64,000 nt of DNA from CAWEQO01 sp963811225 (GCA_963811225.1 CAWEQO010000002.1:496001-560000), one strand, 5' to 3'. Positions 17,866 through 28,084 are shown, counted from the stretch's first letter. Program-made: numbers and translations. The notes: generated from the sequence alone by a model not told the origin.

Positions 17866-19078
17866 AGCGCAGGGGGAAAACTTGACACCGGCCGTTGTGC
17901 TGGGGACTCACACCATGGGCCTGGGCGTCATCCGAGCCTTGGGGCGGATGGGGGTGCCGGTGGTGGCCGTCTACTATGACCGTAAAGACATGGGCTACGT
18001 GTCGCGCTACGTGAAAGAAAAGCTGGAAGCTCCGCATCCGGAGAAAGAGGAGGAGCCCTTCCTCGACTTGCTGATGCGCTTGGGGCGGCGCTATCCGGGC
18101 AGCGTGCTGTTCCCCGTGTCGGATGAGAGCCTGAAGACGGTCTCGCGCTACAAGAAGGTGTTGGAGGAGGACTTTGTGGTGGCCTGCCCGGACTGGAAGA
18201 CCACCCGCCAGCTGATCGAGAAGCGCCTGACCTACTCGCTGGCGGAGGAGATCGGCGTGCCGGCGCCGAAGACGCTGCTGCCGCACTCGCTAGAGGAGGC
18301 CGAGCGCTACAGCCGCACCGCCAGTTATCCGTGCCTGGTCAAGCCGGTGGAGAGCCACGTGTACTTTGCACGCTTCCGCACCAAGATGGTCAAAGCTTCC
18401 AGCGCTTCCGAGTTGCTGACGGCTTACCGCCAGGCAGCCGAGGCCGGGATCGAGGTGGTGCTGCAAGAGTTGATCCCGGGCGGCGATTCGCTGGGGGTGA
18501 ACTACAACTCGTATTACTGGGAGGGGCAGCCGCTTGTGGAGTTCACCGCCCAGAAAGTGCGCAGCGCCCCGCCGGAGCTGGGCTCACCCTGTGTGGCTCG
18601 CAGCGCGGAGGTGCCGGAGGTGCTGGAATACGGGCGGGCGATGCTGAAGGCGATGGACTTCTATGGCTATTCGTGCACCGAGTTTAAGCTGGACCCGCGC
18701 GACGGAGTCTACAAATTAATGGAGGTCAATGGACGGCACAATCTTTCCACGCAGCTAGCGGTCAGTTGTGGGCTGAATTTCCCCTGGCTGCACTACCGCC
18801 ACCTGACCGAAGGCATCCTGCCGCACAGTGACGGGTACCGCAGCGGTGTGAATTGGATCGACGGGACCCGCGACGCAGCGTATGCGCTGCAATATTTGCG
18901 GCGAGAGCACTCTTTATCGAAATTCCTGGAGCCGTACTTCCAGCCGCACGTGTTTGCCGTTTTGGACTGGAGGGACCCACTGCCGATCTTGAAGCGCTGG
19001 ACCGAGCAGGGCATCAGGGGGATTCAAGCACTGTCATCTCGAAGACAAAAACAAGGGCAGGCCCTGCCCCAAACATAG
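17846..19078 (+). CDS. ATP-grasp domain protein
   Basis: A 410-residue carboxylate-amine ligase-like protein. The N-terminal pre-ATP-grasp domain begins AVVLGTHTMGLGVIRALGR. The ATP-grasp fold follows: YPCLVKPVESH (ATP lysine), VVLQELIPGGD, and the metal-binding FKLDPRDGVYKLMEVNGRHN (~residues 275-295). Such enzymes join an amino acid or amine to a carboxylate through an acyl-phosphate, as in D-aspartate ligase. Inside this cluster it could decorate a uronic-acid sugar or a peptide, which fits the amino-uronic acid pathway. The actual substrate is unknown. Confidence 0.8.
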   Translation: MSTMQPEAQGENLTPAVVLGTHTMGLGVIRALGRMGVPVVAVYYDRKDMGYVSRYVKEKLEAPHPEKEEEPFLDLLMRLGRRYPGSVLFPVSDESLKTVSRYKKVLEEDFVVACPDWKTTRQLIEKRLTYSLAEEIGVPAPKTLLPHSLEEAERYSRTASYPCLVKPVESHVYFARFRTKMVKASSASELLTAYRQAAEAGIEVVLQELIPGGDSLGVNYNSYYWEGQPLVEFTAQKVRSAPPELGSPCVARSAEVPEVLEYGRAMLKAMDFYGYSCTEFKLDPRDGVYKLMEVNGRHNLSTQLAVSCGLNFPWLHYRHLTEGILPHSDGYRSGVNWIDGTRDAAYALQYLRREHSLSKFLEPYFQPHVFAVLDWRDPLPILKRWTEQGIRGIQALSSRRQKQGQALPQT

Positions 19079-19090
19079 GAGGTATCACTA

Positions 19091-19879
19091 ATGCGAAAAG
19101 ACGCACAACCGCTTGAGGACGCCCGTTTGCAAGGCGTCACCAAAACCGATGAATATCCCAGCTTCCGGGAGCGCCATCGTGCTTTTCCGACCATTTTTGA
19201 AGACCGCAATCATAAGAAGATCCTGGATGTGGCTGCCGGGGCGGGTGTGGCGGCGCGCCGGATCCATCAACTTTCGCCCGCCAGCATTCTGTGCAACGAT
19301 ATTTCACATTCGGCCTTGGCGATCTTGCACAACGAGGGCATGCCGGTGATCTCGTACGACATCGACGACAACAAGGCCAACTTCCCCTTTGTCACGGGCA
19401 GCTTCGACGCTGTGGTTTCGCTGGCGACGATCGAGCATATCATCAACCTGGACCATCATATGCAAGAGATCTTCCGGGTGCTGGAAGACGGCGGTTACCT
19501 GTACATTTCCTCGCCGAACTACGCCTCGCTGCGCTCGCTGCCGGGCTACCTGTTCCAGGGCCGCAGCTTCCACAATCCTCTGAAGGAGCATGACCGCTAC
19601 GAGTTCTACGCCCACGTGCGCTACTTTACCTATCGCACGCTGCTGGAGTACGTCGAATTGTTTGGGTTCTGCCCGGTGGCCGTGTACCTGCCGCTGCCCA
19701 AGGGCAGCTCGTACTACCATAATTTAGAGAACCGCTCGAAGAGCAAAGCCAGAGCCTTTCGTTTAGGGATGCGGGCGCTGTACACGGTGTTTGGGCCGCG
19801 CTGGGCGGCCGAGCCGGTGCTGTGCTTCCGCAAGACCAATCAGCCCAACGGGAGGTTCAGAAAGGTGCTGGTCCCATAG
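19091..19879 (+). CDS. Class I SAM-dependent methyltransferase
   Basis: A 262-residue methyltransferase. SAM motif ILDVAAGAGVAARRIH is at ~residues 38-53, followed by CNDISHSAL, and the FDAVVSLATIEHIINLDHH motif IV/post region, then EIFRVLEDGGYLYISSPN. AGGAGGT sits 7 nt before the ATG. It lies between the ATP-grasp and FemAB-like genes in one plus-strand run, so a methyl decoration of the glycan is likely. The target is unknown. Confidence 0.87.
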   Translation: MRKDAQPLEDARLQGVTKTDEYPSFRERHRAFPTIFEDRNHKKILDVAAGAGVAARRIHQLSPASILCNDISHSALAILHNEGMPVISYDIDDNKANFPFVTGSFDAVVSLATIEHIINLDHHMQEIFRVLEDGGYLYISSPNYASLRSLPGYLFQGRSFHNPLKEHDRYEFYAHVRYFTYRTLLEYVELFGFCPVAVYLPLPKGSSYYHNLENRSKSKARAFRLGMRALYTVFGPRWAAEPVLCFRKTNQPNGRFRKVLVP

Positions 19880-20953
19880 ATGAATCATTCTGGGGGACCT
19901 CGAGCCTTGAACACGGCCAACAAAGATTGGGTCTTGCGCCCCGACGACCCGCGTTGGGCCGAACTGGTGGCGGCCGATCCAAATGCCAACATCTTCCACC
20001 ATCCCGCATGGCAGGCGCTGCTCTCGGACAGCTACGGCTACCGGCCGTTCGTGCTGGCGGCATTTACGCAGGGCGGCCAGCTCGCAGCGGGCCTGCCGGT
20101 GATGGAGGTAAGCAATCCACTGCGCGGGCGGCGCTGGGTGAGCCTGCCCTTCAGCGACCACTGCCTGCCGCTCGCTTGTGGGCCTGACGGCCTGGAGCGG
20201 CTGAACAAACACCTGCGCTCGCTGGCCGGTCATGCAGGGCAGGATGGGCAGCCGCCGATCGAGCTGCGCGGCTATGCGCCAGAGTCGCTGGGGCAGCAAA
20301 CGGATGAGTTCGCGACGCACGTGCTGGATCTACGTTCAGACCCGGACGAGCTGCTGAGCAACATGCACAGCATGCACCGCCGCAACATCAAGGCGGCCCG
20401 GTCAGCCGAGGTGCGGGTGGAGCAGGGCACGACGGCCGAGCACGTGGAGCAGTTCTACCGGCTGCACCTGCTGACGCGTCACAAGCAGGGCGTGCCGGTG
20501 CAGCCGCGGCGGTTCTTCAAGCTGCTGCGCGAAAACCTGCTGGAGCGGGGCCTGGGCTTCGTCCAACTGGCTTATCATGAGGACCGCTGCGTGGCGGCTG
20601 CCGTGTTCCTGCACTGGCAAAAGACGCTGACCTACAAGTATGGCGCTTCGGACCCCAGCGCCTTGAATTTGCGCCCCAACAATTTACTGTTCTGGAGCGC
20701 GATCGAATGGGGCCACGAGCACGACTTCGAACAGATGGACATGGGGAGGAGCTCTTTAGCAAACACAGGTTTGCGCTCGTTCAAAACACGCTGGGGGGCA
20801 GAGGAAAACGTGCTCTCATACTTTACGCTCTCGAAACAGCCGGTTTCTCACTCGAATGGGAGGTGGATGAACCTCATGAACGCCATCATTCACCACTCGC
20901 CTCCCTGGGTCTGCCGTCTGTCGGGGGAGATCCTGTACAAATACGTTGGATAA
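19880..20953 (+). CDS. FemAB-like/GNAT-type transferase
   Basis: A 357-residue protein of the FemAB-like (Acetyltransf_6, BioF2-like) group. Features include NIFHHPAWQALLSDSYGYRP at the N-terminus, LLSNMHSMHRRNIKAARSAE (~150-170) and the C-terminal GNAT fold with FVQLAYHEDRCVAAAVFLHW and YKYGASDPSALNLRPNNLL. Relatives transfer amino acids from aminoacyl-tRNA or acyl groups and are common in exopolysaccharide clusters. It abuts the methyltransferase gene directly, with no gap. The role here is inferred to be glycan decoration. Confidence 0.82.
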   Translation: MNHSGGPRALNTANKDWVLRPDDPRWAELVAADPNANIFHHPAWQALLSDSYGYRPFVLAAFTQGGQLAAGLPVMEVSNPLRGRRWVSLPFSDHCLPLACGPDGLERLNKHLRSLAGHAGQDGQPPIELRGYAPESLGQQTDEFATHVLDLRSDPDELLSNMHSMHRRNIKAARSAEVRVEQGTTAEHVEQFYRLHLLTRHKQGVPVQPRRFFKLLRENLLERGLGFVQLAYHEDRCVAAAVFLHWQKTLTYKYGASDPSALNLRPNNLLFWSAIEWGHEHDFEQMDMGRSSLANTGLRSFKTRWGAEENVLSYFTLSKQPVSHSNGRWMNLMNAIIHHSPPWVCRLSGEILYKYVG

Positions 20954-20958
20954 CAATC

Positions 20959-22233
20959 ATGAATTTATGGACTGAAAACACACCCGACCGATTTTGGCTT
21001 TGCCAGCCAGACTTTCCTTCAGAAATTTGGACACAGGCGATCGAGAATGCTGCACCTCTGTTAGGGTTGACGCCATCACCGCAAGACGCTGATACGCTGT
21101 TGGCGTTGACGCTGGGCGAGGGCCGTTTTGGCCCGCATCCCTGGCATTTGAGCCCCTCACGCTGGATCTACTACCGGGTCAAGCCGCTGCTGCCGCAGCG
21201 ACTCCGCAAGATCATGAAGCGCACTTACTTTAGCGCCGCTACAGAGACGGCCCACAAATTCAACTGGCCGATCGACGACCGCTACGCCCGTTTCTTGTTT
21301 GAGACGCTGCGGCAGGCGCTGCTCCTGTCTGGGAACCAAGCCGTCACCTACCGCTCTTTCTGGCCGCAAGGTCGCCAGTTTGGACTGGCGCTGACGCATG
21401 ACGTTGAGAGTGGCGGTGGGCAGTCATACGTCTCTACAGTCGCCGACCTGGAGGAAGGGATGGGCTTCCGCTCGTCGTTCAATTTTGTGCCAGAGCGTTA
21501 CCGGATCGACCACGGGCTGATGCGCGATTTACAGGCGCGTGGCTTCGAGGTGGGCGTGCACGGCTTGAAGCACGATGGCAAGCTCTATGCCTCGCGGCGG
21601 GTGTTCCAGGCGCGGGCCCAGCGTATCAACCGGCACTTGCAAGAGTTCGGCGCAGTGGGGTTCCGCTCGCCGCTGATGCATCGCAATCCGTACTGGCTGC
21701 AAGATTTGCAGGCCGATTACGATTTGTCGTTCTTCGATACCGACCCCTACGAGCCGATCCCGGGTGGGGTGATGACGGTATGGCCGTTCTTCATGGGCAA
21801 GTTCGTGGAGCTGCCCTATACCCTGGCGCAGGACAGCACGCTGGCTTTCATCTTCAAGGAACGCACGCCGCGCATTTGGCTGGAGAAGCTCGACTTCCTC
21901 CACCACACGCATGGCATGGCGCTGATCAACACTCATCCGGACTACTTGAAGAATGAGTACGTCTGCAAGATGTACGGCGATTTCTTGCAGTCCCTGAATG
22001 CCATTCGCGACGAGTTTTGGGCGGCGCTGCCGGCCGAGATGGCACAGTGGTGGCGGCTGCGGACGGCGGAGCCGGAGACCTCAGCGGAGTTGTCCTGGAG
22101 CCGGGCCCGTGTGGATGGGGAGGAACTGTGCCTGGAAGGGGCCGGCGCTTTTTTATTCGAAGCTCCTGCAATTGAATCACCCGAATTGATAGAACGCTGT
22201 AACGATGGAGGAATTTATGAGCATAAACAGTAA
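20959..22233 (+). CDS. Polysaccharide deacetylase-like protein
   Basis: A 424-residue protein. The middle (~residues 140-320) has a NodB-like fold: LTHDVESGGG (the D of the TFDD-type motif), SFNFVPERYRIDHGL, FEVGVHGLKHDGKLY (H-x-x-x-H-like metal site), GFRSPLMHRNPYWL and INTHPDYLK. It probably removes acetyl groups from the polymer or a precursor. The N-terminal ~130 and C-terminal ~60 residues match nothing I recognise. The start at 20959 follows the FemAB-like stop by 5 nt. Confidence 0.75.
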   Translation: MNLWTENTPDRFWLCQPDFPSEIWTQAIENAAPLLGLTPSPQDADTLLALTLGEGRFGPHPWHLSPSRWIYYRVKPLLPQRLRKIMKRTYFSAATETAHKFNWPIDDRYARFLFETLRQALLLSGNQAVTYRSFWPQGRQFGLALTHDVESGGGQSYVSTVADLEEGMGFRSSFNFVPERYRIDHGLMRDLQARGFEVGVHGLKHDGKLYASRRVFQARAQRINRHLQEFGAVGFRSPLMHRNPYWLQDLQADYDLSFFDTDPYEPIPGGVMTVWPFFMGKFVELPYTLAQDSTLAFIFKERTPRIWLEKLDFLHHTHGMALINTHPDYLKNEYVCKMYGDFLQSLNAIRDEFWAALPAEMAQWWRLRTAEPETSAELSWSRARVDGEELCLEGAGAFLFEAPAIESPELIERCNDGGIYEHKQ

Positions 22234-22708
22234 TGTACAGTTAGGCGAAGGGGTGCGCATCTTTCATCCCGATATGGTCAACATCTACGGCTGCGTGATC
22301 GGCGATGAGACCACGGTTGGGCCGTTTATCGAAATCCAGCGCGGCGTGACGATCGGCAAGCGCTGCAAGATCTCTTCGCACAGTTTCATTTGCGAGGGGG
22401 TGACGATTGAGGACGAGGTCTTCGTGGGCCATGGGGTAATGTTCATCAACGACCGCTATCCCCGCTCGACGACGGAGGACGGCGGCCTGAAGAGCGGCGA
22501 CGATTGGGAGCTGGAGACGACCCTGATCAAGCGCCGGGCCGGGATCGGCAGCAACGCCACCATCCTATGTGGCGTGACGATTGGCGAGGGCGCCATCATC
22601 GGGGCGGGTGCGGTGGTGACCAAGGACGTGCCGGATTATGCCATCGCGGCGGGCGTGCCTGCCCGCGTGATTGGGGATGTAAGGACGAAAGAGAAGCAAG
22701 AGGCATAA
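22217..22708 (+). CDS. Left-handed beta-helix acyltransferase (WbpD/WlbB-like)
   Basis: A 163-residue hexapeptide-repeat protein beginning MSINSNVQLGEGVRIFHPDMVN. Repeats run through IGDETTVGPFIEIQRGVTIG and VTIGEGAIIGAGAVVTKDVP to the usual AGVPARVIG end. It closely resembles WbpD/WlbB, which N-acetylates the 3-amino group of UDP-3-amino-GlcNAcA. This completes the WbpB/WbpE/WbpD-like set whose other two members lie 11-13 kb upstream in the same cluster. The ATG at 22217 is chosen over 22205 because GGAGGA sits 5 nt before it. Confidence 0.85.
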   Translation: MSINSNVQLGEGVRIFHPDMVNIYGCVIGDETTVGPFIEIQRGVTIGKRCKISSHSFICEGVTIEDEVFVGHGVMFINDRYPRSTTEDGGLKSGDDWELETTLIKRRAGIGSNATILCGVTIGEGAIIGAGAVVTKDVPDYAIAAGVPARVIGDVRTKEKQEA

Positions 22709-22725
22709 AAAAGAAGAAAATACAG

Positions 22726-22751
22726 AACAGAGAGCGCGTCTGCTCTCTGTT
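22726..22751 (+). terminator. Rho-independent terminator of the exopolysaccharide cluster
   Basis: A 10-bp stem AACAGAGAGC / GCTCTCTGTT (22726-22735 with 22742-22751) with a 6-nt loop, followed by TTTGTATTG, 18 nt after the last cluster gene. Confidence 0.75.
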
Positions 22752-22937
22752 TTGTATTGATCACCACAGAAGCCGCTCTCTTTATGCGTGAATGCCTAAC
22801 TGGTGCGCCTTGCTCTCGAATTCCTTCTTGATGGAATCCAGCGTGGGACCGTTCTCTACTCTCCACTCTCTGCTCTCTTTTTTAAGATACAATGGGACAT
22901 CGAACGATCCTATCAAGATGGAGCATCTGCATCCCCG

Positions 22938-25236
22938 ATGACTTCTATGACCGAGACACAACTTAAACGCCAGGCTTTTCCCTGGTTCGACCTGCTGCTG
23001 ATCGCCCTGATCGTGGTGGGGCTTTTCTTCCGGTTCAATTGGGTCAATTGGAATCAGGACGCCGACTTGCATCCGGACGAGTATGGTCTAACGGCCACGC
23101 TGACCGCCTTGCGCATCCCTGATTCGTGGGGCGAGTACTTCAACACCCGCATCTCCCCGATCAGTCCCTATCAAAAATACGACGAAAACGGCCAGGCCAT
23201 CCAGAACGGCCCGGACAACCGTATGCGCTGGGGCCAGTGGCCGATCTTTCTGGTGCGTTTGGTGGCCGAGCAGACCGATTTGACCGGCTACACCGAGATG
23301 CGCCTGCTTGGACGGCAGCTTTCGGCCTTTGCGGATGTGCTGTCGCTGATGCTGTTGTTCCTGATCGGCGAGCGGTTGTACTCGCGGCGGGTGGGTCTGC
23401 TGGCCACGGCGCTGGGCGCGCTGGCAGTGATGCAGATCCAGCAGTCGCACTTCCTGACCACCGACAACTTCGCTGTACTGTTCAACATGTTGGCGCTCTA
23501 TGCCGTGGTGGAGGTGGCCCACCCGGAGGGCAAGGCGAGCGGCAAGGGCTGGGGCTGGTATGCCCTGTTCGGCGTGGCGCTGGGTATGGCGGTGGCCTCT
23601 AAGATCAACCTGGCCCCGCTGGCAGGCATGCTGGCGCTGGCGGCGCTGCTGCGCGTCTCGCGTGAGGTGGACCTGCGCAGCGATTTCTGGCGGGGCATGC
23701 GGCGCATCGTCCTGCCGCTGGCGCTGGCGGCGGCGCTGTCGCTGGTGACCTTCCGCCTGACCCAGCCGATGTCCTTTCGAGCGGCGACCGGCGACACGAC
23801 CGTGCTGACGCTGACCCCCAACTCCGACTGGCTGGAGAGCATGAAGGTGGCGGCCAACGAGTTCACGCGGCATCAATGCCGGGCCTCCCGGCGAGCAGTG
23901 GACCGAACGCATCCCCCTGGTGTTCCCGTGGGTCAATATGGTGGTGTGGGGCATGGGGCCGCTGTTGGGGTTGGCGGCCTGGGGCGGCCTGATCGCGGCG
24001 GCAGTGCAGGTGTACCGGCAGAAGCCCGGCTGGCAGGCGCACGCTGTGCCGCTGGTGTGGGCGGGCGGCTACTTCCTGTTCATGGGCACGCGCCACGTGA
24101 TGTCGATGCGCTACTTTCTGCCGATGTACCCATTCATGATGCTGTTCGCGGCCTGGGGGCTGGCGCAGCTGTGGCAGCGGCGGCCGCGCCGGGATGACTC
24201 CGCACTCCGGGCGGGCGTCTCGGCGGGCGGGCTGGCGCTGACCGGGGTGGTTCTGCTCGGCTCGCTGGCCTGGGCCTGGAGCTTCACCGGCATGGTCTAC
24301 CGTCAGGACAACACGCGAGTCCAGGCGACGCGCTGGATGTATCAGAACGTGCCTGCGCCGCTGACGCTGCAAATCAGCTCGGGCGACGGGACGTTCGTGC
24401 AGCCGCTGGATGCGCCGGACGGGATGCGGATCTACCAGGGCAGCCCGCTGATCAGCCAGTTCTCGGTGCGCCAGGATGGCGTTCTGCAGTCGGTGGCGCT
24501 GGCGCACGCCCGCACGATGTACGGCGACGCTGCGCAGCTGCAGGTGGCGATCTTTAACGACCTGAGCGGAGCGCCGCTGGTCGAGACGACCCTGCCGGTT
24601 TCACCGGCCACGTCCGACCCGCGCGGCGGTTCGAGCTCGGCGCAGTTCTCGCCGGTGGCGCTGCAGGCCGGCCGGGTGTACTTCCTGGTGACGTCGGTGC
24701 AGGGCGACACGCCGGTGGATGTGTGGCGTACGGTGCTCTCAAACGAGGATTGGGACGAGTCGCTGCCGGTGCGTATGGACGGCTACGATCCGTTCGGGCA
24801 GTTCTATCGCGGCCTGACCATGGGCGTGCGCTGGGTCGACGACGAGAACAAGCGCCAGATGATGCTGGGCACCCTGGCGGAGGCAGATTACGTCATCCTA
24901 CCCAGCCAGCGCGCCATCTGGAGCGCAGCGCGCCTGCCGGAGCAGTACCCCATGACGTTGGCCTACTACCGGGCGCTGTTCGACGGCAGCCTGGGCTTCG
25001 AGCGTGTGGCGACCTTCCAGCACCCGTTCCAGTTCGGCCCGCTGTACATCTCCGACCTGGGCGGGCGGGTGGGGCTCGGCGCGCCGCCGGACCTGCCGCT
25101 GTTCAACAACAACCTGCTGGCGGCCGAAGAGGCATTCTCGGTGTACGATCATGCCCCGGTCTGGATCTTTAAGAAGGGCCCGGATTTCGATTTGGAGAAG
25201 GCGCGGCAGATTTTGGAGTCCGTGCCGCTGCGGTAG
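22938..25236 (+). CDS. GT39-like membrane glycosyltransferase, frameshifted
   Basis: A ~765-residue polytopic protein of the ArnT/PMT (GT39, dolichyl-phosphate-mannose mannosyltransferase-like) type. The first helix (FDLLLIALIVVGLFFRF) is followed by the acidic luminal motif DADLHPDEYGL, where family members have D/E-D/E. Many helices follow, then a large soluble C-terminal domain after the last helix near 24290. The frame breaks at GAGTTC (23859-23864). Deleting one T restores NESRGINAGPPGEQWTERIP then LVFPWVNMVVWGMG, joining the two halves (22938-~23862 and ~23864-25236). Probably it transfers a sugar from a polyprenyl carrier. The start is uncertain; ATG at 22938 or 22947. Confidence 0.75.
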
Positions 25237-25271
25237 GAAAGGTAATTGGTCAATTGTGAGGGAGATTCCCT

Positions 25272-26111
25272 ATGCCCGACACTTCCAACTACAACCCCTC
25301 CTGGGTATCCAACTTTTTCGACCAGTACGGCTTGCGCGAGTGGGAGCGCTTGGTGTCTTCGCCGTTGGCGGAGATCAGCCTCTATATCCATAATCATTAC
25401 TTGCGGCAGTACGTCCTCGAGGGGGTACGTGTGCTGGAGATCGGGGCCGGGTCAGGACGCTTCACTCAAACCTTGGCACAGATCAGGGCGCGCACGGTGG
25501 TGGCGGACATCTCTCCCGTGCAGCTGGATCTGAACCGCAAACACGCCGGTGAGTACGGCTTCGCCGCGTTTGTGGAGGATTGGGTGCAAGCAGACATGTG
25601 CGATCTGTCGAGTTTTGCAGACGGAACGTTCGAGGTAGTGGTAGCCTACGGCGGGCCGTTCAGCTACGTGATCGACCACCGCGATCAGGCCCTGCAGGAG
25701 TGCCTGCGGGTGCTGAAGCCGGGTGGCAGGCTGCTTTTGAGCGTCATGACTCTGTGGGGCAGCGCACGCAGTGCCCTTCCGGGTGTGCTGGCGCTGCCGG
25801 TTGAGACCAACCAGAAGATTACCAGCACCGGCGATTTGATCCCGGCGCACGATGAGGACAGGCCGAAGGGTCAGTACATGCACCTTTTCCGTTCGGGCGA
25901 AGTGCGTGCCTGGCTGAAGGGAGCCGGGCTAGAAGTGCTGGCGCTTTCGGCGTGTGGCTGTTTGGCGGCCGGCAATGAACACGCGCTGGAAATGATCCGC
26001 CAGGATGATGTACAATGGAATGAGCTGTTGCGTATGGAGTTGGCAGCCAGCGCAGAGCCGGGCGCACTCGACATGGGAACGCATTTAATTGGAGTGGCGC
26101 AGAAACCATAA
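25272..26111 (+). CDS. Class I SAM-dependent methyltransferase
   Basis: A 279-residue methyltransferase. Motif I is VLEIGAGSGRFTQTLA (~residues 54-69), followed by VVADISPVQL, then FEVVVAYGGPFSYVID and ALQECLRVLKPGGRLLLSVM. TGAGGGA lies upstream of the ATG. It follows the GT39-like gene by 35 nt and precedes the TPR protein by 14 nt, so these may form an operon. The acceptor is unknown. Confidence 0.87.
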   Translation: MPDTSNYNPSWVSNFFDQYGLREWERLVSSPLAEISLYIHNHYLRQYVLEGVRVLEIGAGSGRFTQTLAQIRARTVVADISPVQLDLNRKHAGEYGFAAFVEDWVQADMCDLSSFADGTFEVVVAYGGPFSYVIDHRDQALQECLRVLKPGGRLLLSVMTLWGSARSALPGVLALPVETNQKITSTGDLIPAHDEDRPKGQYMHLFRSGEVRAWLKGAGLEVLALSACGCLAAGNEHALEMIRQDDVQWNELLRMELAASAEPGALDMGTHLIGVAQKP

Positions 26112-26125
26112 CTGGGGGAGCCGGA

Positions 26126-27170
26126 ATGGACGGCAGGTTAGCGCAAGCGATCGCAAGCATTAAAGCAGGAGACCGCCCGAACGCGGCCCATCTGCTGGCG
26201 AAGGTCCTGCAAGACGACCCGCGCAATGAGTTCCGCCTGGCTGTGGATGACGGCTGCGCTGAGCGACCCCGAGCGCCAGCGTTACTGTCTGGAGAAGGCG
26301 CTGGAGATCAGTCCTGGCAACCGGTTGGCTCGGACCGGGCTGGAAAGGCTGCAGCCCCCCATCTTAACCACCGGCAAAACTGAAGCCGCGCAAGAAACGA
26401 TCATCGACACCTACGAAATTCCCGAGGAGCCCGAAATCGAGATTATCCCTGAAGGCCCGATCAAACCAGGCCAGGCTGCCACTTCCGAAGCGCCGACCAC
26501 ACCGGCCAGGCGAGAAAGCCTGCCGGACACGCCGCCGTCCCCGGCAGAATACACACGCAGCGGGTACGTCATCACCATCGGCTGGGTCACACCGCGCCGC
26601 TCGGCCGACAGAGTGGTGCTGCTCGAACCGGACGCGCTGATCGTGGCGAACCCGGACTTCGAGTACCTCTCGCCGATCCGCCAGCAGTTAGTGGTGGGAC
26701 CGGTGCCGCATCAGCTGCTGGGTTTGACGCCGTGCATCATCCCACTTGACCAGATCGAACAGGTCGGCACCACGGCCCGCGACCGGCGCCTGCACCTGCG
26801 TTACAACGAGAACGGCCGCGCGCACAATGCAACGGTGCGCTTTGCGGACCGCGATGACTGCAACGATGCTTTCCATCACCTGCAGCGGCGGCTGGGTGAA
26901 GGCTTTGTCCGCATCGACCGCAGAACGAACCGCTGGCTGGTGGGCCTGACGCTGGCAGGGCTGGTGACGATCATCCTGACAGGGATGGCGGCCCTGCTGC
27001 CGCGCCTGGGCGGCAGCCCGGTGGTCATCCTGGTGGCGGGCGGGCTGCTGCTGGGCGCGCTGATCTGGCTGATCCCGTACCTGGGCTCACCGCTGCTGCA
27101 CATGGCCCTCGAGCGCACCGGTCCACCTGCGCCCGTGAGAGTCGACAAGTTCCCAAGCAATCCTTCCTGA
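26126..27170 (+). CDS. TPR-like protein with PH-like region and two C-terminal membrane helices, frameshifted
   Basis: The N-terminus is a short TPR-like helix pair: MDGRLAQAIASIKAGDRPNA continues to DDPRNE, then the frame shifts at GAGTTC (26228-26233). Deleting one T gives NESAWLWMTAALSDPERQRY, the usual continuation of such repeats. A proline/glutamate-rich linker (~90-150) leads to a beta-rich domain (~150-260) of unknown type, then two membrane helices (~272-292, ~296-318). As read, the two parts appear as a short 85-codon frame and a 314-codon frame from 26226. No family with a known function is recognised. Confidence 0.65.
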
Positions 27171-27196
27171 TCCGATCAAGAAATTTTAGAGGAACA

Positions 27197-27973
27197 ATGT
27201 TGAAGCCATCGTACCCTACCGACCTGAAAACCTGGCTGCGCTTTCCGTTTCAAGACCCGCGCTGGAAACAGAAGATGGCGGTTGGCGGTCTAATTTCCCT
27301 GACCAACCTGGTCATCCCCGGACTGGGTCTGACCTTCCAATACGGCTACGCCTGGCAGCTTTTGCAAGGGATGCTGCGCGAGGAGCAAGAGCCGTCCCTG
27401 CCGGAGTGGCGGGATTGGGAGCGGATTTTCGTCGAGGGGATGAAGCTGGTCACCATCCGCCTGACGTACCTGCTGCCGGTGTTTGTGTTGGCGGCGGCGC
27501 TGACCGTGCTGCTGCTCGTCCCGATGTATTGGTCCGGGGCAGACGGCCGCCCGCTGCCGGTGGAGACGATCTTACTGATCTTTGGGATCGGGCTGGCGGT
27601 AGTGATCCTGGGCAGCGTCGCCCTGGGTGCGGCGGTCACCTTGATTTCGATCCCGGCGGCCTGTCAATCGGTGGCGGCTGCGTCGTTCCGCCAGGGATTT
27701 CAACGCAAGGCCTGGCTGCCGGTCTTGCGAGCTAACCCGGGCGGGTTCTTCCAGGTGTTTCTGGTGAGCCTGGGGCTGCAGCTGGTCAACCTGCTGGCGA
27801 GCCTGCTGCTGTCGCTGACGTTGGTGCTGGCGCTAGTGGTTCCGTTCCTTTCCGGCGCGTTCATAACGTATGCGACCGTGGTCACCTGGGCGATGGCCGG
27901 GCAGGCGTATCAGGCGGGTGTCGCCCGGCTGGAGAGCAGGCCGGCGCAGGTGCAAAGATTGGCGGTTGTGTAG
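27197..27973 (+). CDS. DUF4013 family membrane protein
   Basis: A 258-residue protein with five or so membrane segments (about residues 33-50, 90-112, 130-158, 185-210 and 215-240). The N-terminal FPFQDPRWKQKMAVGGLISL and the PEWRDWERIFVEGMKL stretch after the first helix pair are characteristic of DUF4013. The function is unknown; it follows the TPR-like membrane protein by 26 nt, with an AGAGGAAC Shine-Dalgarno. Confidence 0.78.
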   Translation: MLKPSYPTDLKTWLRFPFQDPRWKQKMAVGGLISLTNLVIPGLGLTFQYGYAWQLLQGMLREEQEPSLPEWRDWERIFVEGMKLVTIRLTYLLPVFVLAAALTVLLLVPMYWSGADGRPLPVETILLIFGIGLAVVILGSVALGAAVTLISIPAACQSVAAASFRQGFQRKAWLPVLRANPGGFFQVFLVSLGLQLVNLLASLLLSLTLVLALVVPFLSGAFITYATVVTWAMAGQAYQAGVARLESRPAQVQRLAVV

Positions 27974-28084
27974 GGCTGATTGCCCGGCGCAGGCGGTATA
28001 AGATGCTGCGCTAGCACGTCAGTAATTTTTTTGCAAACTCGAATCGTTCGGAATCGCCTTCTAGATGCAGAAGAGCCCTGTCAA

